Counted from the stretch's first letter, positions 6,213 to 13,554 are shown. The stretch: DNA of 15,723 nucleotides from an uncultured Clostridia bacterium (GCA_934454585.1 CAKSFP010000044.1:1-15723), one strand, 5' to 3'. A program made the numbers and translations. The notes: generated by a model not told the origin, from the sequence alone.

Positions 6213-7190
6213 TTACAATTTCCGCATCATCCCGTCCGCCGCAACTTCCGCAGTATAATAATACCCGATTGTCGTGTATGAATTATACAGCATGGAGAGC
6301 ATATAACTCTTGATGTTGCGCACGCGGCTGCCGCTGTTTTTGAGCCGTTCGATGACATACTCAATGTGCGAATAATCAAGTTTCAAAAACCGCGCCCGCA
6401 CCGCCGCTGTCGGCATCTGCCGGCATGACACCACCATAGTCGGCTCACGATTGCAGGCAACCTCTGTCATCAGCTCAAGCACACCGTCCGCCATGTCCGC
6501 TCCGTAGCTCTCCTTCAGGCACTCATAGTCAATATTTTGTGAGATGATATTTCTGTATTTATCAATCTCATCCATCATATCCGATTCACTCTCCATTGTA
6601 TGTCCGCGATGTGGTGAGATGGGATAAGTATTGCTCAGATCAATATTATTTATATTATTATAATTTAATTTATTATAATTACATTCCGATTTGCCGACCT
6701 CTTGAGGTACGGTTTCGGGTAAGTCTTGAAGTCGGTTTTGCGCAAGGCTTGAGTTCGGATTTTCGTAAGTCAGACAATCGCCCGACTCGCCGCAGCCATC
6801 ATCTTCGCTCTCCTGCGGAGAATCGAGCGCGCCGAAATTCATCACATAGATAATCGCCGGTTTGCCCTGACCGCGGCGCTTGCGGCAGATGAGCCCGCAG
6901 CCGTTTTTGTCGTCAAGCTCGGCAAAGAGCTTTATTGCCTTTTCCTTGCCGACGCCGAGCATATGCGTGACTTCATCAAGCGTAAAATATATGTACACCC
7001 TGTTTTCATCGTCGATCCAGCCGTTTTTCATCGACAGGCTCATCCGGTCGAGCAAAAGTCCGTAGAGGATTTTTGCCTCGGGCGATACTGAGGAAAAATC
7101 GTCGTCGGTAAAGAGAAATTTCGGCAGACGGTAAAATGTGAATTTCTCCGCGTCATTTCCGCGGAAGTAGTCAAGATTTTGTTTTTGCAT
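6213..7190 (-). CDS. RepA_N / DUF6017 replication initiator-like protein
   Basis: A 325-residue protein. Residues about 15-120 match the RepA_N replication-initiator domain: FTFYRLPKFLF, then VSPEAKILYGLLLDRM, VYIYFTLDEVTHMLGVGKEKAIKLFAEL, ending in a basic wing. This winged helix binds iterons of theta-replicating plasmids and conjugative elements. A polar Asn-rich linker (about 125-200) leads to a C-terminal domain of the DUF6017 type (about 205-320; NRxPTMVVSCRQMPTAAVRARFLKL, RNIKSYMLSMLYNSY). This two-domain layout is common in Tn1549-like clostridial conjugative elements. GGAG lies 9 bases before the ATG. No ParA, relaxase, mobilisation gene or iteron array is near it, so it is probably a relic of a decayed element, although the frame is intact. 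Confidence 0.85.
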   Translation of the reverse strand: MQKQNLDYFRGNDAEKFTFYRLPKFLFTDDDFSSVSPEAKILYGLLLDRMSLSMKNGWIDDENRVYIYFTLDEVTHMLGVGKEKAIKLFAELDDKNGCGLICRKRRGQGKPAIIYVMNFGALDSPQESEDDGCGESGDCLTYENPNSSLAQNRLQDLPETVPQEVGKSECNYNKLNYNNINNIDLSNTYPISPHRGHTMESESDMMDEIDKYRNIISQNIDYECLKESYGADMADGVLELMTEVACNREPTMVVSCRQMPTAAVRARFLKLDYSHIEYVIERLKNSGSRVRNIKSYMLSMLYNSYTTIGYYYTAEVAADGMMRKL

Positions 7191-7642
7191 TTTTGGGTTC
7201 TCCTTTCTTAATGCGCACAGCGCAATTCATTTTTTGTTTTTGATTTTGCGGGCGACCACACAGGGTCGCCCCTACGCACTAACCGAGGAATTCATGTGAC
7301 AGCATAGCAGAATCGAATCCCTCCGCCGCCTTTTTCATTAAAATATTATTTTATTAAAAATAATATTTTTATGGGCGGCACCTCCCTTTAGGCAAGGGAG
7401 GCTTTCCGTCAAGCGTTAATTTGTGCGCAATTGTTTATTTGCTCGGAACGACCTATGTGTCGTTCCACCGCGAAGATGTCTGTCAGTTTGAAAATGTAAT
7501 CACGCCACACGCACAGAGTGACAAATCATCTGTAGGATCGCAAGAAAACAACCTAACCGAGGCAGTGCGCAATTCATCCTTTTTTTCATTTTACCACAAT
7601 CACCACGACAATTCGCCTACCGGACCAAAGCGAAAAATGCGC
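7191..7642. repeat. Intergenic repeats between RepA and AraC genes
   Basis: No gene seen. Contents from left: the RepA ribosome binding site, a partial GCGCACAGCGCAATTCAT element, a GGGCGACC hairpin (7250-7271), a 55-base AT-rich hairpin (7325-7379), a small GC hairpin (7381-7401) and a GGAACGAC hairpin (7445-7466). The rest, 7470-7642, shows no recognisable structure. Confidence 0.8.
7325..7379. repeat. 55-base near-perfect hairpin upstream of RepA gene
   Basis: An outer GCCGCC/GGCGGC stem (7325-7330, 7374-7379) encloses a perfect 13-base AT stem (7340-7352 with 7357-7369) and a four-base ATTA loop. It is followed by a second hairpin, CCTCCCTT-TAGGC-AAGGGAGG (7381-7401). It could be a tiny palindromic mobile element or a cruciform; it is too far from any stop codon to be an obvious terminator. 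Confidence 0.75.
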
Positions 7643-7685
7643 AAAAAAATACCGACGAACCGCGGTATAATCGGTTTCATCGGTA
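7643..7685 (-). terminator. Rho-independent terminator of the AraC-type gene
   Basis: On the minus strand, TACCGATGAAACCG (7685-7672) pairs with CGGTTCGTCGGTA (7662-7650), with one bulge and one wobble, and is followed by TTTTTTT (7649-7643). It starts 12 bases after the AraC stop codon and ends the FprA-AraC direction of transcription. Confidence 0.9.
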
Positions 7686-7697
7686 CTTTCATTATTT

Positions 7698-8534
7698 TTA
7701 TTGTTTAATTTTGTTTTTGTTTCTGTATTCCCCGGGAGAGACGGAGACTTTCTGCTTGAATCGCCTTGAAAAATAAAATTCGTTTTCATAGCCGCATCTG
7801 CGCGCTATGTCATACATATTCATATCCGTGGACAGAAGCAGCCGTTTGGCATGGGTCAGACGAATCTCGGTGAGTTTGTCCGACACAGACATACCCGTCT
7901 CCGCCGCAAACCTGCGCGCAAGCGTGCGATAACTCACATTCATTGCGTTGGCGATATCCTCCACCCTGACAGCTCCGTAATATTCCTCCAGATACATAAT
8001 AACCTGCGCCGCAAAGGTGTTGACAGCCGCCGGGGCAGGCACATCGGTGCACCACAGGTCGTACAACCTCATGAGCCACGCGGTAAACTCCGCCTGAATC
8101 CGGTATATGCCCCCGTGCAGTTTTATGCGCTCAATGTGTGAATTAAACGCCGCAGCATGAGGAGTGCACAGCACCTTGGCGATGTCGTTGCCGTCATCGG
8201 CGCTGATGCTGAAACGGATGCAGATGCCGTCGTCACCCGTCATGTTGTGCCTGTGCGAATGGGGCACGCCTGGCGGTATGATGTAGGAATCACCGGAGTT
8301 TACAAGAATCTCGCTGCCGTTGATGCTTGTGAAAAGAGAGCCGCCCGACACATAGTTGAACTCGAACCAGGGGTGATAATGCTCGGCAATAGTCCAGTTT
8401 TTGGGGTGTTTTGCCCTTTGGGCATAGTTGACCTCAATCTTCATGCCGTTAAATTCAAACGGGCGCATGACTATTGCGTCAAGACCGTTTACGATTTTTT
8501 TCACTTTTGCCGATGTCAATGATATCACCACCAT
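7698..8534 (-). CDS. AraC-family regulator with N-terminal cupin
   Basis: A 278-residue regulator. The N-terminal half is a cupin sensor domain: EHYHPWFEFNYV (51-62), GSEILVNSGDSYIIPPGVPHS (73-93), whose His and Glu residues could bind a small ligand. The C-terminal 100 residues hold the two AraC helix-turn-helix motifs: VEDIANAMNVSYRTLARRF (191-209) and YDIARRCGYENEFYFSRRF (241-259), ending KVSVSPGEYR. The open frame extends to 8597, but those extra residues come from a repeat element that also occurs elsewhere, so I prefer ATG 8534; TTG 8519, with GGTGGTGA 6 bases before it, is an alternative. It lies 65 bases after the FprA stop and may be cotranscribed; a terminator follows. Ligand unknown; sugar-type effectors are common in the family. 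Confidence 0.88.
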   Translation of the reverse strand: MVVISLTSAKVKKIVNGLDAIVMRPFEFNGMKIEVNYAQRAKHPKNWTIAEHYHPWFEFNYVSGGSLFTSINGSEILVNSGDSYIIPPGVPHSHRHNMTGDDGICIRFSISADDGNDIAKVLCTPHAAAFNSHIERIKLHGGIYRIQAEFTAWLMRLYDLWCTDVPAPAAVNTFAAQVIMYLEEYYGAVRVEDIANAMNVSYRTLARRFAAETGMSVSDKLTEIRLTHAKRLLLSTDMNMYDIARRCGYENEFYFSRRFKQKVSVSPGEYRNKNKIKQ

Positions 8535-8535
8535 T

Positions 8536-8597
8536 AAACAAATTGCCTTGCGGCATGGATTGAAATCGGTGTATTTCATGAATTGCGCTGCGCGCAA
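8536..8597. repeat. ATGAATTG-rich element filling the FprA-AraC spacer
   Basis: Contains AATTGCCTTGCGGCATG, then GATTGAAATCGGTG, then TTCATGAATTGCGCTGCGCG. It matches elements at 21-82, 356-417 and 15517-15582, and partly 4093-4147, 6184-6210 and 10392-10420. It occupies almost exactly the gap between two genes. Confidence 0.85.
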
Positions 8598-8599
8598 TA

Positions 8600-9754
8600 T
8601 TACGCAAGCATTTCATCGGCAAGTTTATCGAGCTGCGCCTTATTTTCGTCCGTCAGCGCAGACTTAATGCTGACAGTCGTGTCGGCAAACCCAAGATTCT
8701 TGCCGTCCTCGAGCAATTGGCGCATAATGCGCGCCGCCGTCGGCGCCCAGCTGCCGTTTTCCACAAAACCAATGCGGCGGTTCTGATATCCCCTCTCACG
8801 CAGCGCCTCGATAAATGTGCGCATAAACGGGAAGATATCGCCGTTGTAAGTGGTGGTGGCAAGCACGAGTCTTCCGTAACGGAAAGCGTCCTCGACCGCC
8901 TCTGCCATATCGCACCGCGCAAGGTCATTGAGCGCAACCTTGGAGCAGCCTTTCTCACGCATTTTGTTTGCAAGGTACTGTGCCGCCTGCTTGGTGTTGC
9001 CGTAAACGGAGGTGTAGGCAATCGTTATGCCGTCCGATTCCACTCCGTATGACGACCAGGTGTTGTAAAGGCCAAGATAATATCCGAGATTATCGGCAAG
9101 GACCGGTCCGTGGAGCGGACATATTTTTTCTATATCAAGCTTGGCGGCTTTCTTGAGCAGAGCCTGAACAGGCGCACCGTACTTGCCGACTATTCCGAAA
9201 TAATATCTGCGAGCCTCGCACGCCCAGTCCTCATCCACATCGAGTGCGCCGAATTTGCCGAAGCCGTCTGCGGAGAAAAGCACTTTGTCGCAGTCGTCAT
9301 AGGTAACGATGACCTCCGGCCAGTGCACCATGGGCGCAGTGAGGAAAGTGAGGGTGTGTCTGCCGAGACTGAGGGTGTCCCCGTCGCCGACAACAAGCTG
9401 TCTGTCAGCAAAATCCGTGCCGAAGAACTGTTTCATCATGACAAAAGCCTTGGCGCTCGCCGCGATTTTGGCGGACGGGTATTTTTGCGCAAAAGCCGCT
9501 ATATTTGCCGAGTGGTCGGGTTCCATGTGCTGGACTATGAGGTAGTCCGGAGTTCTGTCACCGAGTACCGATTGCAGATTAGAAAGCCATTTGTTGCCAA
9601 AATGTGCGTCCACAGTGTCGAACACGGCGATTTTTTCATCGATTATGACATATGAATTATATGCCATGCCGTTTTTCACAATGAATTGACCTTCAAAAAG
9701 GTCTATGAGCCGATCGTCTACACCGATGTACTTTATGTCGTTTGTGATTTGCAT
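8600..9754 (-). CDS. fprA: Flavodiiron protein (FprA-type oxidoreductase)
   Basis: A 384-residue cytoplasmic enzyme that reduces O2 to water and/or NO to N2O, protecting anaerobic enzymes. Residues 1-240 are the metallo-beta-lactamase-like diiron domain; the ligands are all present: HMEPDH (H76, E78, D80, H81), H144 in MVHWPEV, D163 in FSADGFGKFG, H215 in CPLHGPV. Residues 243-384 are a flavodoxin domain binding FMN, with phosphate loop TSVYGNTKQ (248-256). The length is typical of two-domain FprA. The open frame reaches 9904, but the first 50 residues encode repeat DNA; GGAGG lies 8 bases before ATG 9754, which I choose. ATG 9769 overlaps that site. The electron donor is not adjacent; rubredoxin or a ferredoxin is likely. 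Neighbouring hydrogenases suggest protection against oxygen. Confidence 0.95.
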   Translation of the reverse strand: MQITNDIKYIGVDDRLIDLFEGQFIVKNGMAYNSYVIIDEKIAVFDTVDAHFGNKWLSNLQSVLGDRTPDYLIVQHMEPDHSANIAAFAQKYPSAKIAASAKAFVMMKQFFGTDFADRQLVVGDGDTLSLGRHTLTFLTAPMVHWPEVIVTYDDCDKVLFSADGFGKFGALDVDEDWACEARRYYFGIVGKYGAPVQALLKKAAKLDIEKICPLHGPVLADNLGYYLGLYNTWSSYGVESDGITIAYTSVYGNTKQAAQYLANKMREKGCSKVALNDLARCDMAEAVEDAFRYGRLVLATTTYNGDIFPFMRTFIEALRERGYQNRRIGFVENGSWAPTAARIMRQLLEDGKNLGFADTTVSIKSALTDENKAQLDKLADEMLA

Positions 9755-9874
9755 GATTTTAGCCTCCATAATATTATTTAATGAATTGACGCAAGAAAAT
9801 TCATGCACCGCATGGTGCAATTCATGACAACGGAGTTGTCGATTTATTTCGTGTGTTAATTTGCGCGTAATTCG

Positions 9875-10060
9875 CGGGCGACCACACAGGGGCGCCCCTA
9901 CCAATAATTGTCCATTTGTGCGCGGTCATTCGTTAATCACGCATTTTTGCCGACCGATCTCCGTAGGGGCAGGGCTCTGCTCTGCCCGTATTGGGACAAT
10001 TCCGCAACAATCGGGCGGAGTAGAACCCCGCCCCTACAAGTGCATTAACGAAATGTTGCC
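9875..10060. repeat. 186-base direct repeat, copy 1
   Basis: About 96% identical by eye to 10199-10384 (offset 324). Its first 115 bases also match 210-323 near the left end of the window, and 9961-10116 matches 4256-4410. Confidence 0.9.
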
Positions 10061-10113
10061 ACAAATGTGGGTTTGCGCGTAATTCGCGGGGCGATGGGGT
10101 CATCGCCCCCTAC

Positions 10114-10171
10114 CGCCTTGATGCAAGATTCATCAAAAGAAAAGAATCTATCTCATAAGCGAGGGCAAATT
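10114..10171. repeat. 58-base repeat family, copy 2
   Basis: Almost identical to 6131-6188, differing for example in CATAAGCGAG for CATAGGCGAG. It follows the CCCCCTACC tail of a GGGGCGATG hairpin. Confidence 0.85.
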
Positions 10172-10198
10172 CTCAAGCGTTTATTTGTGTGCAATTTG

Positions 10199-10384
10199 CG
10201 GGCGACCACACATGGTCGCCCCTACCAATAACTGTCCATTTGTGCGCGGTCATTCGTTAATCACGCATTTTTGCCGACCGATCTCCGTATGGGCAGGGCT
10301 CTGCTCTGCCCGTATTGGGACAATTCCGCAACAATCGGGCGAAGTAGAACCCCGCCCCTACAAGTTCATTAACGAAATATTGCC
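10199..10384. repeat. 186-base direct repeat, copy 2
   Basis: Second copy of 9875-10060. It has lost a G in the GTAGGG flank (GTATGG) and has a wobble-creating change, GGGCGAAG for GGGCGGAG, in the second hairpin of the pair. Confidence 0.9.
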
Positions 10385-10435
10385 GTAAATGCGAATTCAA
10401 TGAATTTCGCTGCGCGCATTATTATGCATTATACA

Positions 10436-11860
10436 TTACTTCAGCACCGACACGGCGTCGGCAATGGTTTTCTCCAGCGCCTCGCGCCCGTACTTATCCA
10501 CCTCTGCCTTGTCCTTCGGTCCGTGGGTAAGACACCCGGCGCCGCCTATGCAGCCGCCGACGCAAGCCATGCCCTCGATGAAATTCGCGTCAAGCACGCC
10601 CTTACTCTTTTTGAGCAGAGCCACCTTGCACTGCTCTATGCCGTCGCACGACACCGCCTTGAGTTCAAAATCATCCAGTCCCTGTTCCTTGAGACCCTGA
10701 GCCACGGCGTCGGCAAGTCCGCCGCACCGCGCAAAGATTCTGCCGAAATAAGACGCATTGTCAAGCACCCCTTCGGAAAGTGTCGTGATGTCTATATCGC
10801 AGCTGTCGAACAGCGCCTGGAGTTCCTCAAAGGTAAGCACTGCGTCAACATACGGTTTTACACCGGGAAGCTTGACCTCTGCTTTCTTTGCCGTGCACGG
10901 ACCTATGAACACAATCTTTGCGTTCTCCGTGGTGTCCTTGATGTACTTGGATATCGTCGCCATGGGCGAGAGGTTATGCGATATGCTCCCGCTCAGCTGC
11001 GGAAAGGCTTTTTCTATATAGCTGACAAATGCCGGGCAGCACGAGCTTGTGAGAAAACCCTTTTCCGCAAGTTCCATTGATTCCGCCTGCGCCACCATAT
11101 CCGCACCGAGAGCCGCTTCTATAACGGTGTGGAACCCAAGATTTTTGAGCCCCGTTATCACCTGGCCGAGGTGCGCATATGTAAACTGACTGGATATGGA
11201 CGGTGCAACCACGGCGTATGTCTTGCCGTTGCCCTCTGCCCCGGCATTCTTTAAGAGTTCCACAACATCCACAATCTGCGATTTGTCCATAATTGCGCCA
11301 AAAGGGCACTGATAGACGCATGCGCCGCAAGAGATGCACTTTTCGTTATCTATGACCGCCGCCTTGTCGTCATTCATGTTTATTGCCTTTACCTTGCAGG
11401 CGTTCTGGCACGGGCGCACATGGTTTGTGATGGCGTTATACGGACAGACCTTGGAACAGGCGCCGCACTCCTTGCACTTGGACTTGTCTATGTGGGCAAC
11501 ATGGTGTTCATCAAAAGTGATTGCACCGAAACGGCAGGCGTTCTCGCACCGATGGGCAAGGCAGCCCCGGCACGACACGGTGACTTCATATCCGCCAACG
11601 GGGCACTCATCACAGGCGATATCTATCACCTCTATGACATTTGGGTTTGTCTCGTCGCCGCCCATGGCAAGTTTTACGCGTTCGCCCAGGATTGCCCGCT
11701 CTTTGTATACGCAGCAGCGCATTGTGGGAATCTTACCGGGGACTATCATTTGCGGAATGTCGATCGAGTGTTTTGCCAGGGTGTCGTTCCATGCCATTTT
11801 TGCAACTTCGCGCAGCACACGGTATTTTATGTCCTGCACGGTTGTATCAAATTTTCTCAT
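10436..11860 (-). CDS. [FeFe] hydrogenase, group-B-type, probably catalytic
   Basis: A 474-residue enzyme expected to interconvert protons and H2 with ferredoxin as partner. The N-terminal 85 residues resemble group-B-type enzymes. Residues 97-190 carry Cys motifs for at least three [4Fe-4S] clusters: CRGCLAHRCENAC (97-109), CKECGACSKVCP (129-140) with CQNAC (151-155), and CISCGACVYQCP (175-186). The H-cluster domain (about 215-445) has all three signatures: TSSCCPAFV (C274 proton relay, C275 ligand), GPCTAKKAE (C322), and EGMACVGGCIGG (C433, C437). The L2 Met is replaced by Gly. AGGAGGAG lies 6 bases before the ATG. No NADH-binding subunit is adjacent. It lies 521 bases downstream of the sensor hydrogenase and phosphatase genes, behind a palindromic element. 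I recall similar sensor-phosphatase-hydrogenase sets in Thermoanaerobacterium hfs operons. Confidence 0.93.
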   Translation of the reverse strand: MRKFDTTVQDIKYRVLREVAKMAWNDTLAKHSIDIPQMIVPGKIPTMRCCVYKERAILGERVKLAMGGDETNPNVIEVIDIACDECPVGGYEVTVSCRGCLAHRCENACRFGAITFDEHHVAHIDKSKCKECGACSKVCPYNAITNHVRPCQNACKVKAINMNDDKAAVIDNEKCISCGACVYQCPFGAIMDKSQIVDVVELLKNAGAEGNGKTYAVVAPSISSQFTYAHLGQVITGLKNLGFHTVIEAALGADMVAQAESMELAEKGFLTSSCCPAFVSYIEKAFPQLSGSISHNLSPMATISKYIKDTTENAKIVFIGPCTAKKAEVKLPGVKPYVDAVLTFEELQALFDSCDIDITTLSEGVLDNASYFGRIFARCGGLADAVAQGLKEQGLDDFELKAVSCDGIEQCKVALLKKSKGVLDANFIEGMACVGGCIGGAGCLTHGPKDKAEVDKYGREALEKTIADAVSVLK

Positions 11861-11911
11861 TTTTCACTCCTCCTGTCGGGTGGGTATTATTCTTTTCAAC
11901 AGCCCCTCCAC

Positions 11912-11964
11912 CGCCTTGAAGCAAGATTCATTAAAAGGAAAGAATCTATCTCATAGGCGAGGGT
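11912..11964. repeat. 58-base repeat family, divergent copy 3
   Basis: CGCCTTGAAGCAAGATTCAT and AGAATCTATCTCATAGGCGA match 6131-6188 and 10114-10171 with several changes. It runs straight into the palindromic element, so that element may have inserted at its end. Confidence 0.8.
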
Positions 11965-12261
11965 AGGTATATTTTATTTTGTGTGAGCGAGTTCTGCGCA
12001 ATGTGCGTAGATAGTATTCCGTCAAAGGATGTGTATGTGTTTTTTTATTCTTAGACGGCGAGTTCAGCGCAGGGCTCCCAAAAAGGTGGTAGCGTAGCGC
12101 GCCTTTTTGGGAAGAAGGAGAAACAGCAAAGCGAGTAAGCTGTAAATCTCCCGATTTGCAGCGCACGATGCGCTGCTTGTTTCGACGCAGACGGCAAGAA
12201 TAAAAAATACATACACAGACGGCACATACCTTTGTGCGTGCATAATAAAATATATCTGCCA
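11965..12261. mobile_element. MITE-like imperfect palindromic element
   Basis: About 297 bases with extensive inverted symmetry and no coding frame of note. The outer arms pair GTATATTTTATT (11967-11978) with AATAAAATATAT (12244-12255). Inner arms pair TGTGTATGTGTTTTTTTATT (from about 12030) with its complement at about 12198-12217, each with a GACGG motif alongside. The centre carries a hairpin CCCAAAAAGG/CCTTTTTGGG (about 12078-12112) and an AGCGCACGATGCGCT dyad (12160-12174). Non-autonomous mobile elements have this form. Exact ends and a target-site duplication could not be settled by eye. Confidence 0.65.
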
Positions 12262-12381
12262 GAGACGGTGCACTGCCCTTGCTGAACGGCACACAGGGTC
12301 GCCCCGTTCACGGTGGTTTGCGTTGTTCATGCAAAAAGCCGACTGAGGGGTTGTAAGGATATTCAACCGCAAACCCGTCAC

Positions 12382-13554
12382 TTAAAAATAACTGATCTTA
12401 ATCCTCTTGCCCATTTGCCGCAGACACTGCGACAGTTCCTCGACAAGGTTCATCTTTATGTTAAAATTAATCGGAAGCTCCGGGTTCTGATGCGCCGGAT
12501 TGACCGCCCTGCCGACATAGAAATTTATGTCGGTAGCCTCCTCAAACAGCAGCCTCGCTATCTGTGACGCGCCGTCATGCTTGAAGCACCACTGAGTGTA
12601 AGTCTCGTTGTCCTTCAAGTAGTCCCTGGCGTAGGTAAGCACCTTGTTTATGGTAATTACGCCCTCGGTCACAAGGTCGACACCCTCAATCTCGCCCATT
12701 GGCGGCACATCGGATTCCTCGTAGCTAAGGCTGGCGCGCAATGGTTTGCGCAGATATTTCGCCGCAATGTTTGAAGTGGTGCCGCCGCAGACGATGTGCT
12801 TGCCCTTCTTGGAGAAGAACAGCGACATCATGCGGTTGCTGTCGTCACGGTTTGACGGCGGACCAAAGAGGATGTTCATCGGCTCTCTCTCCCGGATGCG
12901 GATGACGCAAGCCGTTGCGTCGTCGCCCGGCTCGCCGCCGTAGAGCCTGTTGCACTCGTCAACGATTATGGTGGAGAGTGTCTTTGCCGTGTAACCGGCT
13001 ACCGACACCGGCTCCAGAAAATCGATTATATCGTCTCTTGTCCAGCCGAAATTATATGAAGTGCCGATACCCGCATGGGGACAGCCGTCGCTCATGGCAA
13101 CGAAGATGTCCTTGTTTTGCAGGTCTATCTCGGTTTTATAGATCTTTTTTCCGTCTATATTAAGCTCTGTCTTGGGATAGTCAAAGTTTTTGCCATCGCG
13201 TATGAGTATCAGCTGGGGATTGTCATACTGGATGATCTCGGCAATCTCGCTGTCTATAAGGTGCACAATGGTGAATGTGGAGTACGCCACACCGCGCACC
13301 GAGCACACCGGCAGAGTCGCCGCAATTGTCTCCACGCAGTCCTCAATCTTGAGTCCCTCGGCAATCATAGTCGAGATTATCTTTGAAGTGAGCGTGGAAA
13401 GTATGCTCGCCTTGACTCCGCTGCCGAGTCCGTCCGCAAGCACCACCACGGTAGAGTTTTCGTCGTGGTCTATTATCTCCACATGGTCGCCGCAGAGTTG
13501 TTCTCCCACATGGTTTACGCTCTTGTAGCCTATCTCGGCACACAGGTTATTCAT
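12382..13554 (-). CDS. SpoIIE/PP2C-type protein phosphatase linked to sensor hydrogenase
   Basis: A 390-residue predicted Ser/Thr phosphatase. Residues 1-222 form a SpoIIE-type PP2C domain with metal-binding aspartates: VVLADGLGSG (D41, G42), FVAMSDG (D156), EPGDDATACVIR (D211, D212). The remaining 165 residues, from about 226, form a second domain that I do not recognise (NILFGPPSNRDD, then HIVCGGTTSNIAAKYL); a metal or nucleotide role cannot be judged. The start overlaps the end of the sensor hydrogenase gene by 8 bases, implying translational coupling. Phosphatase-linked sensory [FeFe] proteins are a described class (group C3 in the HydDB scheme, as I recall). The usual target of such phosphatases is a phosphorylated anti-sigma antagonist, but none is encoded here. 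No membrane segment is seen. Confidence 0.92.
   Translation of the reverse strand: MNNLCAEIGYKSVNHVGEQLCGDHVEIIDHDENSTVVVLADGLGSGVKASILSTLTSKIISTMIAEGLKIEDCVETIAATLPVCSVRGVAYSTFTIVHLIDSEIAEIIQYDNPQLILIRDGKNFDYPKTELNIDGKKIYKTEIDLQNKDIFVAMSDGCPHAGIGTSYNFGWTRDDIIDFLEPVSVAGYTAKTLSTIIVDECNRLYGGEPGDDATACVIRIREREPMNILFGPPSNRDDSNRMMSLFFSKKGKHIVCGGTTSNIAAKYLRKPLRASLSYEESDVPPMGEIEGVDLVTEGVITINKVLTYARDYLKDNETYTQWCFKHDGASQIARLLFEEATDINFYVGRAVNPAHQNPELPINFNIKMNLVEELSQCLRQMGKRIKISYF

Larger units (their letters stand above)
9755..10435. repeat. Intergenic repeat mosaic between FprA and hydrogenase genes
   Basis: No gene seen in 681 bases. Near FprA there is a TGCACCGCATGGTGCA dyad (about 9803-9818) inside an ATGAATTG-like element. 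Two 186-base direct repeats (9875-10060 and 10199-10384) each carry a GGGCGACC hairpin and a head-to-head pair of GGGCAGGG and GGGCGGGG-type hairpins. Between them lie a GGGGCGATG hairpin (10088-10109) and a 58-base repeat (10114-10171). A partial ATGAATTG element (10392-10420) lies just beyond the hydrogenase stop. Confidence 0.88.
11861..12381. other. Intergenic region splitting the hydrogenase cluster
   Basis: No gene seen in 521 bases. From the hydrogenase start outward: its ribosome binding site, a degenerate CCCCTCCACC tail and 58-base-family repeat (11912-11964), a palindromic MITE-like element (about 11965-12261), a chimeric hairpin (12283-12310), and a GGTTG/CAACC dyad (about 12350-12372) before the phosphatase stop. 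I found no convincing sigma-A promoter for the hydrogenase gene. Confidence 0.8.

Noticed and set aside
10400..11966. Several plus-strand frames of up to 226 codons opposite the catalytic hydrogenase
   Set aside because: The minus-strand frame has all H-cluster motifs; the opposite frames are shadows with Cys- and His-rich random sequence.
11861..12381. Riboswitch or structured leader for the hydrogenase gene
   Set aside because: The folding potential is a symmetric palindrome typical of a mobile element, and it matches no riboswitch consensus that I know.
12051..12381. Minus-strand open frames of 86-113 codons in the gap after the phosphatase gene
   Set aside because: They read through the palindromic element in overlapping frames, without ribosome sites or domains.
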